64,000 nucleotides of DNA from Candidatus Handelsmanbacteria bacterium (GTDB lineage Bacteria; Latescibacterota; UBA2968; UBA8231), in NCBI GenBank assembly GCA_016867395.1, contig VGJS01000002.1:1-64000 (forward strand), read 5' to 3'. The notes beneath the pieces were generated by a model, which saw only the letters and a program-made list of their open reading frames with translations, made no database searches and was not told the origin of the DNA. This document shows positions 7,819 through 27,433 of the stretch, in pieces (the first letter of the stretch is position 1; every line of letters begins with the position of its first letter). The position numbers and the translations under genes are program-made.

Positions 7819-8343
7819 ATGCCCACCGCAGAGAAGGCAGCAAAGGTAAGCGAACTCACCCAGAAGATGGCCGGGTCCAAGGCCATTTACCTGGCGGATT
7901 TTACGGGCCTCGACGTCGCCTCGGTGACCGATCTGCGCAGCCAACTGCGCAAGGCCTCCGTCGAATACGAGGTGGTCAAGAACCGGCTGGCCAAGCGCGC
8001 GGCCCAGGAGGCCGGGGTCGCCGGTCTGGATCCGTTTTTTGTCGGACCGACGGCCATCGCTTTTGCCGGGGCCGATCCGGTGGAGCCGGCAAAGATCTTG
8101 CAGAAGTTTATCGACGCCGGCGGCAAGATCACCATCAAGAGCGGTCTGGTCGATGGCCAGGTCATTTCCGCCGACCAGTTTAAGGCACTGGCCACCCTGC
8201 CTTCGCGTGAACAGCTTCTGGCCAAGGTGGTTGGGGCGGTCCAGGGACCGCTCTACGGCCTTTCGGGGGTTCTCTCGGGCCTGTTGCGCAACCTCGTCGG
8301 CGTTGTTGCCGCCATTGAGAAGAAGCAGAGCGAAGGCGCCTGA
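7819..8343 (+). CDS. rplJ: 50S ribosomal protein L10
   Basis: 174 residues. The rRNA-binding amino domain contains the L10 hallmark YEVVKNRLAKRAAQEA, and the carboxy helix that docks L7/L12 dimers is at the end (AAIEKKQSEGA). The leader to rplA is only 41 bases, too short for the large folded L10 autoregulatory leader known in E. coli; a small palindrome (TAAGCGAATTCGTTTA, 7785-7800) lies within it. Confidence 0.98.
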   Translation: MPTAEKAAKVSELTQKMAGSKAIYLADFTGLDVASVTDLRSQLRKASVEYEVVKNRLAKRAAQEAGVAGLDPFFVGPTAIAFAGADPVEPAKILQKFIDAGGKITIKSGLVDGQVISADQFKALATLPSREQLLAKVVGAVQGPLYGLSGVLSGLLRNLVGVVAAIEKKQSEGA

Positions 8344-8394
8344 TCGACCCGAGCGCAAATTATCCTACACTTCATCCTGGAGGTTTTTTGAGCA

Positions 8395-8793
8395 ATGAGC
8401 GAAGAAACGACTGTCAGCGCCAAGATTGCCGGGATTATCGAGGCGATCAGCGGCCTTACGGTTCTTGAGCTGGCCGAGCTGGTCAAGGCTTTAGAAACCA
8501 AGTTTGGCGTCTCGGCGGCTGCGCCGATGATGATGGTCGGGGCTGCCCCCGCCGGCGCTGCCGCCGAGGCCGCTCCGGTCAAGGACACCTTCGACGTTAT
8601 CCTGACTAGCGCCGGTGAGAAGAAGATCCAGGTGATCAAGGTCGTGCGCGAGATTACCAGTCTCGGCCTCAAGGAGGCCAAGGCCCTGGTGGACGAAGCT
8701 CCTAAACCGATCAAGGAAGGGGTCTCAAAGCAGGAAGCCGACGATATCCAGGCCCGGATGGTCGAGGCCGGCGCCACCATAGAGATCAAGTAG
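8395..8793 (+). CDS. rplL: 50S ribosomal protein L7/L12
   Basis: 132 residues. Order: amino-terminal dimerisation domain ([12 protein letters not shown]), Ala/Pro-rich hinge (about 40-62), carboxy domain with the factor-binding helix ([14 protein letters not shown] and KPIKEGVSK). It forms the ribosomal stalk that recruits EF-G and EF-Tu, both encoded downstream in this cluster. GGAGG is placed 12 bases upstream. Confidence 0.98.
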   Translation: MSEETTVSAKIAGIIEAISGLTVLELAELVKALETKFGVSAAAPMMMVGAAPAGAAAEAAPVKDTFDVILTSAGEKKIQVIKVVREITSLGLKEAKALVDEAPKPIKEGVSKQEADDIQARMVEAGATIEIK

Positions 8794-8830
8794 GGTTCTG
8801 TCCCGTTTCTGATCTCTTCCGCGCCATTTG

Positions 8831-8891
8831 AAAGCTCATGGAAGGGCTGGTCACCTTGCTTTCCGCAGGCGGCCAGTGCTCCATGAGCTTT
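8831..8891 (+). promoter_or_regulatory. Long hairpin between rplL and rpoB (attenuator or processing site)
   Basis: AAAGCTCATGGA (8831-8842) pairs perfectly with TCCATGAGCTTT (8880-8891), twelve pairs, with an inner CTGG/CCAG stem in the 37-base loop. Only four T bases follow, interrupted by GG, so it is a weak terminator. In E. coli this same junction holds a partial terminator and an RNase III site that set the ratio of L12 to beta subunit; the same role here is an inference from position. Confidence 0.65.
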
Positions 8892-8923
8892 TGGCTTAAA
8901 CCTGCAAAAAAGGAGCCCCGGGC

Positions 8924-12712
<3,789 letters not shown>

Positions 12713-12750
12713 TTTCGGAACGAACCTTCGCCCATTAAAGGGGGTCTGCA

Positions 12751-16782
<4,032 letters not shown>

Positions 16783-16801
16783 GTTCCGTTGGGGAGAAGT
16801 A

Positions 16802-16830
16802 TTGACGAACCGCAAATTCGTATTTATATT
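16802..16830 (+). promoter_or_regulatory. Sigma-70 promoter of the rpsL-fusA-tuf (str) block
   Basis: TTGACG (16802-16807), 17-base spacer, TATATT (16825-16830), start predicted near 16837. It sits in the 101-base gap between rpoC and rpsL, the largest AT-rich gap inside the supercluster, so ribosomal genes downstream can be transcribed independently of rpoBC. Confidence 0.7.
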
Positions 16831-16883
16831 TTGAGTTTACCGCTACTTTGGCCTCAACCTTCTGAACCCGGAGAGTCCGATTC

Positions 16884-17270
16884 TTGCCGACGATCAGCCA
16901 GTTGGTCCGCAAGGGGCGCGTCCAGTTTAAAAAGAAGACCGACGCGCCGGCCCTACAGGGGTGTCCGCAGCGACGCGGGGTATGCACCCGCGTCTTCACC
17001 TCCACCCCTAAGAAGCCCAACTCCGCCCTGCGCAAGATGGCCCGCGTTCGCTTGGTCACCGGCCAGGAGGTGACCGCCTATATACCGGGCGAGGGCAACA
17101 ACCTGCAGGAGCACTCGATTGTGCTGGTCCGCGGCGGGCGCGTCAAGGACTGCCCGGGGGTGCGCTACCATATCATTCGCGGGGTGCTGGACACCAGCGG
17201 GGTTACCGAGCGCCGACAGGGTCGCTCGAAATACGGCGCCAGAAGGCCCGACAGAAAAGCGAAAAAATAG
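16884..17270 (+). CDS. rpsL: 30S ribosomal protein S12
   Basis: 128 residues from a TTG start ([15 protein letters not shown]). The decoding-centre loop [11 protein letters not shown] keeps the Lys equivalent to E. coli K42 and [13 protein letters not shown] keeps K87, so no streptomycin-resistance substitution is visible at those sites. The C in VKDCPG replaces the usual Leu. First gene of the str block. Confidence 0.98.
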   Translation: MPTISQLVRKGRVQFKKKTDAPALQGCPQRRGVCTRVFTSTPKKPNSALRKMARVRLVTGQEVTAYIPGEGNNLQEHSIVLVRGGRVKDCPGVRYHIIRGVLDTSGVTERRQGRSKYGARRPDRKAKK

Positions 17271-17291
17271 CCCAGGGGAATAATTGGACAG

Positions 17292-17762
17292 ATGTCGCGC
17301 CGCAGACGGGTAACTAAAAGGCAGATCCTGCCCGATCCGAAGTTCAGCAACGTGCTGGCCTCCCGCTTCATGAACTGTCTGATGAAGCAGGGAAAGAAAA
17401 GCGTGGCTGAACACATCTTCTACCACGCGGTCGAACTGATCACCCAGCGCACCGGCCAGTCCGGCATCGAGGTGTTCCAGGTGGCGGTCGAGAAGGTCAA
17501 GCCGATGGTGATGGTGCGTTCTCGGCGGGTGGGCGGCGCCACTTACCAGGTGCCCCTTGAGGTTCGCCCCGAGGAGCGCACCTCCCGCTCTATTAAGTGG
17601 CTGATCCGCTTTGCCGGCGAGCGCTCTGAGCGGACCATGGCCGAGCGGCTGGCTAACGAGCTGATCGCTGCTTCCAAAGGCGAGGGTGGCGCCATCCGCC
17701 AGCGCGACGATGTCCATCGCATGGCCGAAGCAAACAAGGCTTTTGCCCACTATCGGTTCTGA
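17292..17762 (+). CDS. rpsG: 30S ribosomal protein S7
   Basis: 156 residues, the common bacterial length. Signature MSRRRRVTKRQILPDPKFSN and the rRNA-binding segment VRSRRVGGATYQVPLEVRP. S7 nucleates the 30S head and contacts E-site tRNA. It follows rpsL by 21 bases and precedes fusA by 5. Confidence 0.98.
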   Translation: MSRRRRVTKRQILPDPKFSNVLASRFMNCLMKQGKKSVAEHIFYHAVELITQRTGQSGIEVFQVAVEKVKPMVMVRSRRVGGATYQVPLEVRPEERTSRSIKWLIRFAGERSERTMAERLANELIAASKGEGGAIRQRDDVHRMAEANKAFAHYRF

Positions 17763-17767
17763 GATAA

Positions 17768-19861
<2,094 letters not shown>

Positions 19862-19891
19862 ATCTATCTATAAGAGCAGAGAGGAATAGCT

Positions 19892-21082
19892 ATGGCCAAG
19901 GAGAAGTTTCAGCGCAATAAGCCGCACCTCAACATCGGCACCATCGGCCACGTGGACCACGGCAAGACCACCCTCACCGCGGCCATCATGAACCGCCTGG
20001 CTAGCAAGGGCCTGGCCAAGGCCAAGGCCGTGGACGAGATCGACAACGCCCCCGAAGAGAAGGCGCGTGGGGTAACGATCAACGTTCACCACGCCGAGTA
20101 CGAGACCGAAAAGCGGCACTACGCCCACGTCGATTGCCCTGGTCACGCCGACTACATTAAGAATATGATCACCGGTGCCGCGCAGATGGACGGGGCGATT
20201 CTGGTGGTGAGCGCCGCCGACGGCCCGATGATCCAGACCCGCGAGCACATCCTCCTCGCCCGGCAGGTGAACGTCCCCCGCATCGTGGTCTTCCTCAACA
20301 AGGTAGACATGGTCGATGATCCCGAATTGCTCGACTTGGTCGAACTGGAGACCCGCGAGTTGCTCTCCAGCTACAGTTTCCCCGGCGACGAGATCCCGGT
20401 CATCCGGGGCTCCGGCCTCAAGGGCCTTGAAGGAGACCAGAGCGAGATCGGCGTCCAGGCCATCGACAAGCTGATGGACGCGGTCGACGAGTACGTCCCC
20501 ATGCCGCAGCGCCCAGTGGAACTGCCCTTCCTGATGCCGGTCGAGGACGTGTTTAGCATCACCGGCCGCGGCACCGTGGGCACCGGCCGCATCGAGCGCG
20601 GCCGGGTCAAGGTGGGCGAGGAACTCGAAATGGTCGGCATCAAGGAGACCCGCAAGACTACCTGCACTGGGGTAGAGATGTTCCGCAAGGAACTCGATTC
20701 GGGCGACGCTGGCGACAACGTCGGTCTGCTGTTGCGCGGTGTCGAGAAAGAAGACCTGCAGCGCGGCATGGTGCTTTGTAAGCCGGGCAGCATTACCCCG
20801 CACACCAAGTTCAAGGCCGAGGTCTACGTGCTGACGACCAAGGAGGGTGGCCGCGAAAAGCCCTTCTTCACCGGCTACCGGCCCCAGTTCTACTTCCGCA
20901 CCACCGACGTGACCGGTAGCATCACCCTGCCCGAGGGCACCGAGATGGTTATGCCCGGCGACAATGTCTCCATCTCTGTTGAACTGATCCAGCCCATCGC
21001 CATCGAGCAGCAGTTGCGCTTTGCGGTTCGCGAGGGTGGTCGGACCATCGGCTCGGGTATCGTCACCGAGATCATCGAGTAG
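19892..21082 (+). CDS. tuf: Elongation factor Tu
   Basis: 396 residues. [11 protein letters not shown] (P-loop), [14 protein letters not shown] (switch I), DCPGHADY (G3) and NKVDMVDD (G4) are present; domain II contains [13 protein letters not shown] and the carboxy end reads [18 protein letters not shown]. It delivers aminoacyl-tRNA to the ribosome. This is the only tuf in the window: the second copy that commonly lies between tRNA-Thr and tRNA-Trp is not there. Confidence 0.98.
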   Translation: MAKEKFQRNKPHLNIGTIGHVDHGKTTLTAAIMNRLASKGLAKAKAVDEIDNAPEEKARGVTINVHHAEYETEKRHYAHVDCPGHADYIKNMITGAAQMDGAILVVSAADGPMIQTREHILLARQVNVPRIVVFLNKVDMVDDPELLDLVELETRELLSSYSFPGDEIPVIRGSGLKGLEGDQSEIGVQAIDKLMDAVDEYVPMPQRPVELPFLMPVEDVFSITGRGTVGTGRIERGRVKVGEELEMVGIKETRKTTCTGVEMFRKELDSGDAGDNVGLLLRGVEKEDLQRGMVLCKPGSITPHTKFKAEVYVLTTKEGGREKPFFTGYRPQFYFRTTDVTGSITLPEGTEMVMPGDNVSISVELIQPIAIEQQLRFAVREGGRTIGSGIVTEIIE

Positions 21083-21101
21083 TCGAGCGCGGAGGCCGCC
21101 A

Positions 21102-21410
21102 GTGGCAGTCGGAAGAATACGCATACGTCTCAAGGCATACGATCACGCGGCGCTGGATCGTTCGGTGGACGAGATCGTGCAGACGGTCAAGCGCAGCGGC
21201 GCCAGGGTCGCCGGCCCGGTGCCCCTGCCCACCGACCGCACCGTCTACACGGTCCTGCGCTCACCGCATGTGGACAAGAAGTCGCGGGAGCAGTTCGAGA
21301 CCCGGGTCCATAAGCGGCTCATCGATATCTACGACTCCACCCCGCAGACGGTGGACTCGCTGATGAAGCTCGATTTGCCGGCCGGTATCGGCATCGATAT
21401 TAAGGTCTGA
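21102..21410 (+). CDS. rpsJ: 30S ribosomal protein S10
   Basis: 102 residues from a GTG start ([15 protein letters not shown]) with GGAGG seven bases upstream; the longer open frame from 21021 runs inside tuf and is rejected. The S10 signature [19 protein letters not shown] is present. S10 belongs to the 30S head and pairs with the NusG KOW domain during transcription-translation coupling. The next gene is rplD, not rplC as in nearly all bacteria. Confidence 0.97.
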   Translation: MAVGRIRIRLKAYDHAALDRSVDEIVQTVKRSGARVAGPVPLPTDRTVYTVLRSPHVDKKSREQFETRVHKRLIDIYDSTPQTVDSLMKLDLPAGIGIDIKV

Positions 21411-21438
21411 TAGGGAAAACTTAGAAAAGGACGCGGTC

Positions 21439-22077
21439 GTGCAGGTCGATGTACTGAGTTCAGCGGGCAAGGGGGAAGGGACGGTGGAATTGCCGGCCCA
21501 TCTCTTCGAGGCCAGGGTTTCCGAATACGCCCTGTACCGGGCGGTGGTGGCGTACGAGGCCAACCAGCGCCAGGGCACCGCCGCGGTGAAAACCCGCGCC
21601 GAGGTAAGTCGCACCAGCAAGAAGCACCACCGGCAGAAGGGCACCGGTCAGGCCCGCCTGGGCTCGCTCAAGTCCCCGGCGGTCAAGGGCGGAGGTGTCG
21701 CCTTCGGCCCCGTCCCGCGTTCCTATAGGACGCGGATGCCAAAGAACCTCAAGGTGCGGGCCCTGTCCTCGGCGCTGACCCTGAAAGGCAAGGACGGCAT
21801 GGTGAAGGTAGTCGCCGACTTTGAGCTGTCTGCCCCCAGCACCAAGTCCTTTAAGGCTGTCATCGACGCCTGTGGTCTGGGCGGGCGGCGCCTGCTCTTT
21901 GTGACCCCCGAAAGCAACCAGGTGCTGCTCCGGTCCGGGCGCAACCTGCCCGGGGTCGAGGTGCAGCCGGTCGGCACCCTGTGCACCTACGATGTCCTGA
22001 AGGCCGACGCGGTGCTGTTCACCCGCCAGGCGGTCGGCAAGCTCCAGCGGATCTTCGCCGGCACCGACAAGGAGTAA
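21439..22077 (+). CDS. rplD: 50S ribosomal protein L4
   Basis: 212 residues from a GTG start (MQVDVLSSAGKGEGTV). The conserved loop reaching into the exit tunnel is recognisable: EVSRTSKKHHRQKGTG followed by ARLGSLKSP and GGGVAFGPVPRSY. It starts 28 bases after rpsJ, leaving no room for rplC. In E. coli L4 represses the S10 operon; no matching leader was seen before rpsJ, which follows tuf by only 19 bases. Confidence 0.96.
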   Translation: MQVDVLSSAGKGEGTVELPAHLFEARVSEYALYRAVVAYEANQRQGTAAVKTRAEVSRTSKKHHRQKGTGQARLGSLKSPAVKGGGVAFGPVPRSYRTRMPKNLKVRALSSALTLKGKDGMVKVVADFELSAPSTKSFKAVIDACGLGGRRLLFVTPESNQVLLRSGRNLPGVEVQPVGTLCTYDVLKADAVLFTRQAVGKLQRIFAGTDKE

Positions 22078-22084
22078 GAGCCTC

Positions 22085-22375
22085 GTGAGCCAGGCCCATA
22101 CCATCATCAAGCGACCCATCCTGACCGAGAAGGCCACGGCGGCCCGCGAGGGGGCCAACACCTATACCTTTCGCGTGGTCTCCAGTGCCACCAAGGTCCA
22201 GATCCGCCAGGCCGTCGAGTCGATCTTCAAGGTGCGCGTCAAGTCGGTGCGCACGGTGAGTGTGCCTTCCAGGCCCAAGCGCCAGGGAGCCGTCCAGGGC
22301 CGTCGGTCCGGGTGGAAGAAGGCGTACGTGTCGCTGCACACCGGCGAGACCATCGCCCTGATCGAGAACATTTAG
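22085..22375 (+). CDS. rplW: 50S ribosomal protein L23
   Basis: 96 residues from a GTG start ([19 protein letters not shown]). The L23 motif [20 protein letters not shown] is present, and the basic loop [20 protein letters not shown] follows. L23 lies at the tunnel exit and docks trigger factor and SRP. It begins seven bases after rplD. Confidence 0.97.
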   Translation: MSQAHTIIKRPILTEKATAAREGANTYTFRVVSSATKVQIRQAVESIFKVRVKSVRTVSVPSRPKRQGAVQGRRSGWKKAYVSLHTGETIALIENI

Positions 22376-22394
22376 CCAGAGGCCATGCCGAGCG

Positions 22395-23225
22395 ATGCCC
22401 GTTAAGAGGTTCAATCCTACCACCCCGGTGCTGCGCTACAAGACGGTCGCTTCCTTCGCCGAGTTGAGCGACAGGGCGCCGGAAAAGTCGCTGGTGGCGC
22501 CCCTGTCCAAATCCGGCGGCCGCAATTCCCAGGGGCGCATGACCATGCGTCGGCGGGGCGGAGGCCACAAGCGCCGCTACCGGATCATCGATTTTCGCCG
22601 CGACAAGATCGGCGTTCCGGCCCGGGTGGCTTCGCTGGAGTACGATCCGAACCGCTCGGCTTTCATCGCCCTGCTCTTCTATCGCGACGGCGAAAAGCGC
22701 TACATCCTCGCTCCCAACGGGCTGAGGGTGGGCGAGGAGATCAGCGCCGGCCCCGAGGCTGCGATACAGGTGGGCAACGCCCTGCCCCTGTCCCGCATCC
22801 CCATCGGCACCACGGTCCACAACGTTGAGCTGCAGCCTGGCCGTGGCGGCCAGTTGGCCCGCAGCGCGGGGGCCGAGGCCCAGGTGGCTGGCCGCGACGA
22901 GCAGCGGGCCCAGCTCAAGCTGCCCTCGGGCGAGATCCGCGAGGTGCCGGTGCAGTGTATGGCCACTATCGGCCAGGTGGGCAACATCGATCACGGCAAT
23001 GTGGTGGTCGGCAAGGCGGGCCGGTCCCGGTGGCTGGGCCGCCGTCCCAAGGTGCGCGGCGTGGTGATGAACCCTCACGACCATCCGCACGGCGGCGGCG
23101 AGGGCAAGACTTCCGGGGGGCGCCATCCGGTCACCCCGTGGGGCCAGCCGACCAAGGGCTACAAGACCCGCAAGCGCAAGAACAAGTCCAACGCTTTGAT
23201 CTTGCGCCGGCGCAAGGCCAAATAG
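22395..23225 (+). CDS. rplB: 50S ribosomal protein L2
   Basis: 276 residues. [18 protein letters not shown] at the start, [17 protein letters not shown] in the oligonucleotide-binding domain, and the conserved [14 protein letters not shown] near the end with the His important for peptidyl-transferase-centre assembly. The terminus [20 protein letters not shown] is typical. It follows rplW by 19 bases. Confidence 0.98.
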   Translation: MPVKRFNPTTPVLRYKTVASFAELSDRAPEKSLVAPLSKSGGRNSQGRMTMRRRGGGHKRRYRIIDFRRDKIGVPARVASLEYDPNRSAFIALLFYRDGEKRYILAPNGLRVGEEISAGPEAAIQVGNALPLSRIPIGTTVHNVELQPGRGGQLARSAGAEAQVAGRDEQRAQLKLPSGEIREVPVQCMATIGQVGNIDHGNVVVGKAGRSRWLGRRPKVRGVVMNPHDHPHGGGEGKTSGGRHPVTPWGQPTKGYKTRKRKNKSNALILRRRKAK

Positions 23226-23239
23226 GGGGTGATCCATTC

Positions 23240-23530
23240 ATGTCCAGATCGGTAAAAAAGGGGCCCTTCATTGATGCCAGCCTGGCCCGCAAGGTAGAGG
23301 CGTTGAACCGCGGCGGCGACAAACGCGTGGTCAAGACTTGGTCGCGCCGCTCGACTATCACCCCAGACTTTGTCGGCCATACCCTGGCGGTGCACAACGG
23401 CAACAAATTCATCCCGGTCTACATCACCGAAAACATGGTGGGCCACAAACTCGGGGAGTTCGCCCCGACGCGGACCTTTCGCGGCCACAGCGGCAAGCTG
23501 ACCGAGCGCGCCAGCGCGGTCAAGCGATAG
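23240..23530 (+). CDS. rpsS: 30S ribosomal protein S19
   Basis: 96 residues from the ATG at 23240 ([15 protein letters not shown]); the longer open frame from 22955 overlaps rplB in another frame and is not used. [16 protein letters not shown] and [13 protein letters not shown] are S19 signatures. It forms the A-site finger bridge region of the 30S head. Confidence 0.97.
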   Translation: MSRSVKKGPFIDASLARKVEALNRGGDKRVVKTWSRRSTITPDFVGHTLAVHNGNKFIPVYITENMVGHKLGEFAPTRTFRGHSGKLTERASAVKR

Positions 23531-23545
23531 CATCGGGGTGACGAG

Positions 23546-23884
23546 ATGGAGTCCAGAGCGATAGCCCGCAACATCGGCGTTCCTGCCACTAAGGTGCGCC
23601 AAATTATCGACCTGATCCGCGGCAAGGGTGTCGAGGAGGCGATGACCATCCTCAGCTTCTCCTCCAGGCATGTGGCCAAGGTGATCGAAAAGACCTTGCG
23701 GTCGGCCATCGCCAACGCCACCAACAGGGACGCGGAGAACCCGGTGGACCCCGATAGCCTGGTGGTTAAGAGGATCTACGCCGACGAAGGGCGGGATCTT
23801 AAGCGCATCCGGCCGCGGGCGCGCGGTTCGGCTGACCGGATTAAGAAACGCCAGAGCCACCTCACGGTGGTGGTGGGCAACTGA
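23546..23884 (+). CDS. rplV: 50S ribosomal protein L22
   Basis: 112 residues. Begins MESRAIARNIGVPATKVRQ and ends with the tunnel beta-hairpin, IRPRARGSADRIKKRQSHL. L22 and L4 line the tunnel constriction. A 62-base gap follows before rpsC, containing only short GC-rich inverted repeats. Confidence 0.97.
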   Translation: MESRAIARNIGVPATKVRQIIDLIRGKGVEEAMTILSFSSRHVAKVIEKTLRSAIANATNRDAENPVDPDSLVVKRIYADEGRDLKRIRPRARGSADRIKKRQSHLTVVVGN

Positions 23885-23946
23885 ACGAACTGAGCGCCAT
23901 TTAGCGCGCAAGCGCCTTCGTCAACTCATTTTCAGGGAGATTTTTT

Positions 23947-24603
23947 TTGGGCCAAAAGACTCATCCCTACGGCTTCAGACTCGGCGTGATCAAAGGGTGG
24001 CGGTCGAACTGGTTTGCCGAGAAGGACTTCGCCGAGCTGCTAAAGGAAGATCTGATGCTGCGCCGCTACATCCGGCAGCGCCTACAGCGCGCCGGGGTAT
24101 CGCGCGTCAACATCGAGCGCCATCCCAAGCGGGTGACGATTGAGGTGCATACCGCCCGCCCCGGCATAGCCATCGGCCGGCGCGGCGCCGAGGTGGACAA
24201 GCTGCGGGATGAACTTAAGCAGATCACCGGCAAGGACGTGTCGCTCAACATCCAGGAGATCAAGAAGCCGGAGATCGACGCCCAACTAGTCGCCGACAAC
24301 CTGGCCAGGCAACTGGAGCAGCGGGTGGCTTTCCGCCGCGCCATGAAGAAGGCGGTGGCCTCCTCGATGCGCATGGGCGCCGAGGGCATCCGCATCCTCT
24401 GCCACGGCCGCATCGGCGGTGCGGAGATGGCCCGGCGCGAGAAGTCGGAGCCCGCCGGGCGGGTGCCGCTGCATACCCTGCGCGCCGATATCGACTACGC
24501 CACCTCGACCGCCTTCACGGTGTCCGGCACCGTCGGGGTCAAGGTGTGGATCTGCCACGGCGAAGTGGTGGACGCCGCCAACGCGGCGGTGCACGCTTCC
24601 TGA
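23947..24603 (+). CDS. rpsC: 30S ribosomal protein S3
   Basis: 218 residues from a TTG start ([18 protein letters not shown]) set after AGGGAGA and eight T bases. The KH type II domain has [16 protein letters not shown]; the carboxy domain [20 protein letters not shown] lies at the mRNA entry. It starts after the longest gap in this part of the S10 block. Confidence 0.97.
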   Translation: MGQKTHPYGFRLGVIKGWRSNWFAEKDFAELLKEDLMLRRYIRQRLQRAGVSRVNIERHPKRVTIEVHTARPGIAIGRRGAEVDKLRDELKQITGKDVSLNIQEIKKPEIDAQLVADNLARQLEQRVAFRRAMKKAVASSMRMGAEGIRILCHGRIGGAEMARREKSEPAGRVPLHTLRADIDYATSTAFTVSGTVGVKVWICHGEVVDAANAAVHAS

Positions 24604-24626
24604 TTGCTGCCGAGGAAAGCTAGCTC

Positions 24627-25043
24627 ATGTTGATGCCCAAGAAGACCAAGTGGAGGAAACAGTCCCGGGGGCGTATGCGCGGCCACACCAAGGGAGGGGA
24701 TATGGTCTCCTTTGGCGAGTTCGGCCTCAAGGCCGTCGAGCCGGGCTGGGTCACCAACCGGCAGATCGAGGCGGCGCGTATCGCCATCAGTCGCGCCATG
24801 AGCCGTTCCGGAAAGATGTGGATTCGCCTCTTTCCCGACAAACCGATCACCAAGAAGCCGGCCGAGACGCGCATGGGCAAAGGCAAGGGCATCCCCGAAG
24901 GCTGGGTGGCGGTGGTCAAACCGGGCCGGGTGATGTTCGAGTTGTCCGGGGTTCCCGAGGAGATGGCCCGCGAAGCCCTGCGGCTGGCCAGCCACAAGCT
25001 GCCGATCAAAACCAAGTTCGTCGAGCGTCTGGGAGGAACATGA
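24627..25043 (+). CDS. rplP: 50S ribosomal protein L16
   Basis: 138 residues beginning [17 protein letters not shown]. The L16 features [18 protein letters not shown] and RIFP-like [22 protein letters not shown] are present. L16 contacts A-site tRNA. Its stop overlaps the rpmC start (ATGA), implying translational coupling. Confidence 0.97.
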   Translation: MLMPKKTKWRKQSRGRMRGHTKGGDMVSFGEFGLKAVEPGWVTNRQIEAARIAISRAMSRSGKMWIRLFPDKPITKKPAETRMGKGKGIPEGWVAVVKPGRVMFELSGVPEEMAREALRLASHKLPIKTKFVERLGGT

Positions 25044-25264
25044 AAATCGCCGAGTTGCGCGAGCTGGGCGCCGAGGAGTTACGGCGCAAGGTCGATGAAA
25101 TGCAGGAGGAGCGCTTTAACCTCCGTTTTCAGCAGACCCTGGGGCAGTTGACCAGCCCCATCCGCCTGCGCGTGCTCCGGCGTGACATCGCGCGCATTCA
25201 CACGGTGCTGCAGGAACGCGGCGCCGGCGCTTCAACTTCAAAGACCGAGGGCGACAAGGCTTAA
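25040..25264 (+). CDS. rpmC: 50S ribosomal protein L29
   Basis: 74 residues, [18 protein letters not shown]. The conserved two-helix hairpin contains [12 protein letters not shown] and [18 protein letters not shown] short Ser/Thr-rich tail ([14 protein letters not shown]) follows. The ATG overlaps the rplP stop. L29 sits beside L23 at the tunnel exit. Confidence 0.96.
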   Translation: MKIAELRELGAEELRRKVDEMQEERFNLRFQQTLGQLTSPIRLRVLRRDIARIHTVLQERGAGASTSKTEGDKA

Positions 25265-25267
25265 GCT

Positions 25268-25531
25268 ATGAGTGAGCACGTTACGGGCCGGCGCAACGTC
25301 GAGGGCCGGGTACTGAAGGCCAACAACGAGAAGACGCGCGTCGTCGCCATTGAGCAGTTAATCTCCCACCACCTCTACGGGCGGTTCCAGAAGCGGACAG
25401 TGAAGGTGGTGGCCCACGACGAACAGAACTCCTCCAAGGTAGGGGATCTAGTGCGGTTGCAGGAGTGTCGGCCCATGAGCCGGACCAAGCGGTGGCGCCT
25501 GGTTTCCGTCCTGGAAAAGAGCAGCGAGTGA
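25268..25531 (+). CDS. rpsQ: 30S ribosomal protein S17
   Basis: 87 residues. Conserved segments [35 protein letters not shown] and [18 protein letters not shown] define S17, an OB-fold primary 16S rRNA binder. It starts three bases after rpmC. Confidence 0.97.
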   Translation: MSEHVTGRRNVEGRVLKANNEKTRVVAIEQLISHHLYGRFQKRTVKVVAHDEQNSSKVGDLVRLQECRPMSRTKRWRLVSVLEKSSE

Positions 25532-25550
25532 GAGAGAGCGACAGCCTGTC

Positions 25551-25919
25551 ATGATCAGAGTATACACGATAGTCACGATGGCCGATAACGCCGGTGCCAG
25601 GCGGGCGCGTTGCATCCGGGTTCTCGGCGGCTCCAAGCGGCGGTACGCCAAGGTCGGGGATCTGATCGTGGTGGCGGTGCATGACGTGCTGCCCAACGGC
25701 CCGCTTAAGGAGGGGCAGGTTTCCCGGGCGGTGGTGGTGCGCACCAAGAAGGAATTCAGGCGGCCGGACGGGTCGTACATCCGCTTCGATGAGAACGCGG
25801 CGGTCCTGGTCGATAACAACAACGAGCCCAGGGGAACCCGCATTTTCGGGCCGGTGGCGCGCGAACTGCGCGACAAGCAGTTCATGCGCATCGTTTCCCT
25901 GGCGCCGGAAGTGGTGTGA
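25551..25919 (+). CDS. rplN: 50S ribosomal protein L14
   Basis: 122 residues, the universal length. [19 protein letters not shown] at the start (the usual second-strand Gln-rich opening is replaced by VYTIV), [18 protein letters not shown], and [20 protein letters not shown] at the end. L14 contacts the 30S in bridge B5/B8 and is the docking point of RsfS. Confidence 0.97.
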   Translation: MIRVYTIVTMADNAGARRARCIRVLGGSKRRYAKVGDLIVVAVHDVLPNGPLKEGQVSRAVVVRTKKEFRRPDGSYIRFDENAAVLVDNNNEPRGTRIFGPVARELRDKQFMRIVSLAPEVV

Positions 25920-25929
25920 GAGGCGGTAG

Positions 25930-26247
25930 ATGAATATCCGCAAGGGCGATCTGGTCCAGGTGACCAGCGGCAACGACAAGGGAAAACGCGGCAAGGTATT
26001 GAGCGTTTCCCGGGAAAAGAACCGGGCCATCGTCGAGGGCATCCGCATGATGAAGCGGCACACGCGACCTACCCAGCGCGATCCGCAGGGTGGCATCGTC
26101 GAGCGCGAGGCGACCATCCACGTCTCCAACCTGATGGTCATCTGCCCCAAGACGGACAAACCGACCCGGATCGGCAAGAAGAGGATCGAGAACGGCAAAT
26201 TCGTGCGGACTTCGGTGCGCAGCGGCGAAATGATCGATTCCAAGTGA
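25930..26247 (+). CDS. rplX: 50S ribosomal protein L24
   Basis: 105 residues. A KOW motif ([19 protein letters not shown]) is followed by [18 protein letters not shown] and the basic carboxy end. L24 starts 50S assembly. Located ten bases after rplN. Confidence 0.97.
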   Translation: MNIRKGDLVQVTSGNDKGKRGKVLSVSREKNRAIVEGIRMMKRHTRPTQRDPQGGIVEREATIHVSNLMVICPKTDKPTRIGKKRIENGKFVRTSVRSGEMIDSK

Positions 26248-26257
26248 GTTTGGGTGC

Positions 26258-26797
26258 ATGTCCAGATTGAGCGAGCAATACCAGAGAGCCGTGGTCCCCG
26301 CTCTGCGCGAGCGCTTTGGGTACCACAATCCTATGGAAGTGCCGCGTCTTGAGAAGATCGTGGTCAACATGGGGGTGGGCGAGGCGGTGGCGGAGCCCAA
26401 GGTGATGGACGGGGCGGTGGCAGACCTGACCGCCATCACTGGCCAGAAACCTGCCCTGCGCCGCGCCAAGAAGGCGATCTCAAACTTCAAGCTGCGCGAG
26501 AACATCCCCGTTGGCTGCATGGTCACGCTGCGGCGCGACCGGATGTTCGAGTTCCTCGACCGCCTGGTGAACTTCGCCCTGCCCCAGGTGCGAGATTTCC
26601 GCGGCGTGCCGTTCAAGGGTTTCGACGGGCAGGGCAATTACAACATGGGCATCAAGGAGCAGATCATTTTTCCGGAGATCAACTACGACAAGGTTGATCA
26701 TCTCCGGGGCATGAACATCACGTTCGTCACCACGGCGAAAACCGACGAAGAGGCCAGGGAGTTGCTGCGGCTCCTGGGGATGCCTTTCAGCAACTGA
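26258..26797 (+). CDS. rplE: 50S ribosomal protein L5
   Basis: 179 residues. [35 protein letters not shown] and the conserved [19 protein letters not shown] are present. L5 binds 5S rRNA and P-site tRNA. Ten bases after rplX. Confidence 0.98.
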   Translation: MSRLSEQYQRAVVPALRERFGYHNPMEVPRLEKIVVNMGVGEAVAEPKVMDGAVADLTAITGQKPALRRAKKAISNFKLRENIPVGCMVTLRRDRMFEFLDRLVNFALPQVRDFRGVPFKGFDGQGNYNMGIKEQIIFPEINYDKVDHLRGMNITFVTTAKTDEEARELLRLLGMPFSN

Positions 26798-26811
26798 TTG
26801 CGGAGAAACTG

Positions 26812-26997
26812 ATGGCTAAAAAATGCCTGATCATCAAAGCCTCGCGCGAGCCCAAGTTCAAGGTTCGCCAGTATACGCGTTGCCAGCGCTGCGGGCGGCC
26901 CCGCGGGGTGTACCGGAAATTCGGCCTCTGCCGGATTTGTTTCCGCGACTTGGCGCTCCAGGGGGAGATCCCCGGGGTGACCAAGGCCAGCTGGTAA
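26812..26997 (+). CDS. rpsN: 30S ribosomal protein S14, zinc form
   Basis: 61 residues, the short type Z. Cys pairs CQRC and CRIC form the zinc site ([19 protein letters not shown]). The long zinc-free paralogue is not in the window. It lies between rplE and rpsH as usual. Confidence 0.97.
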   Translation: MAKKCLIIKASREPKFKVRQYTRCQRCGRPRGVYRKFGLCRICFRDLALQGEIPGVTKASW

Positions 26998-27015
26998 GGC
27001 AGGGAGAGCTTAAAT

Positions 27016-27414
27016 ATGAGCATGACTGATCCCATCGCCGACATGCTGACCCGCATCCGCAACGCCTGCCATGCCCGCCACAAGAAGGTGGATGTGCCGG
27101 CCTCAAAGGTGAAGCGGGAACTCGCCCGGATCATGGCCGAGGAGCGCTTCATCGACAACTTTGCCTATCTGGAAGACGGCAAGCAGGGGCAGCTCCGGCT
27201 TTACCTGCGCTACGACGAACGCAACCAGAGCCTGATCCAGGGGCTGCAACGCGTCAGCAAGCCCGGCCTTCGCCAGTACACCGCCAAGAACCAGATTCCC
27301 AGGGTGCTGCGGGGTCTGGGCATCGCCATCATCTCCACTTCCAGCGGCCTGATGACGGACCGGGAGGCGCGGCGGGCAGGGGTGGGTGGCGAGGTCGTCT
27401 GCAAAATCTGGTAG
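27016..27414 (+). CDS. rpsH: 30S ribosomal protein S8
   Basis: 132 residues. [35 protein letters not shown] and the end GGEVVCKIW are S8 hallmarks. S8 is a primary 16S binder and in E. coli represses the spc operon at the rplE site; I could not identify an equivalent mimic here. Confidence 0.98.
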   Translation: MSMTDPIADMLTRIRNACHARHKKVDVPASKVKRELARIMAEERFIDNFAYLEDGKQGQLRLYLRYDERNQSLIQGLQRVSKPGLRQYTAKNQIPRVLRGLGIAIISTSSGLMTDREARRAGVGGEVVCKIW

Positions 27415-27433
27415 TCAACCGGGAGAGTATCGC

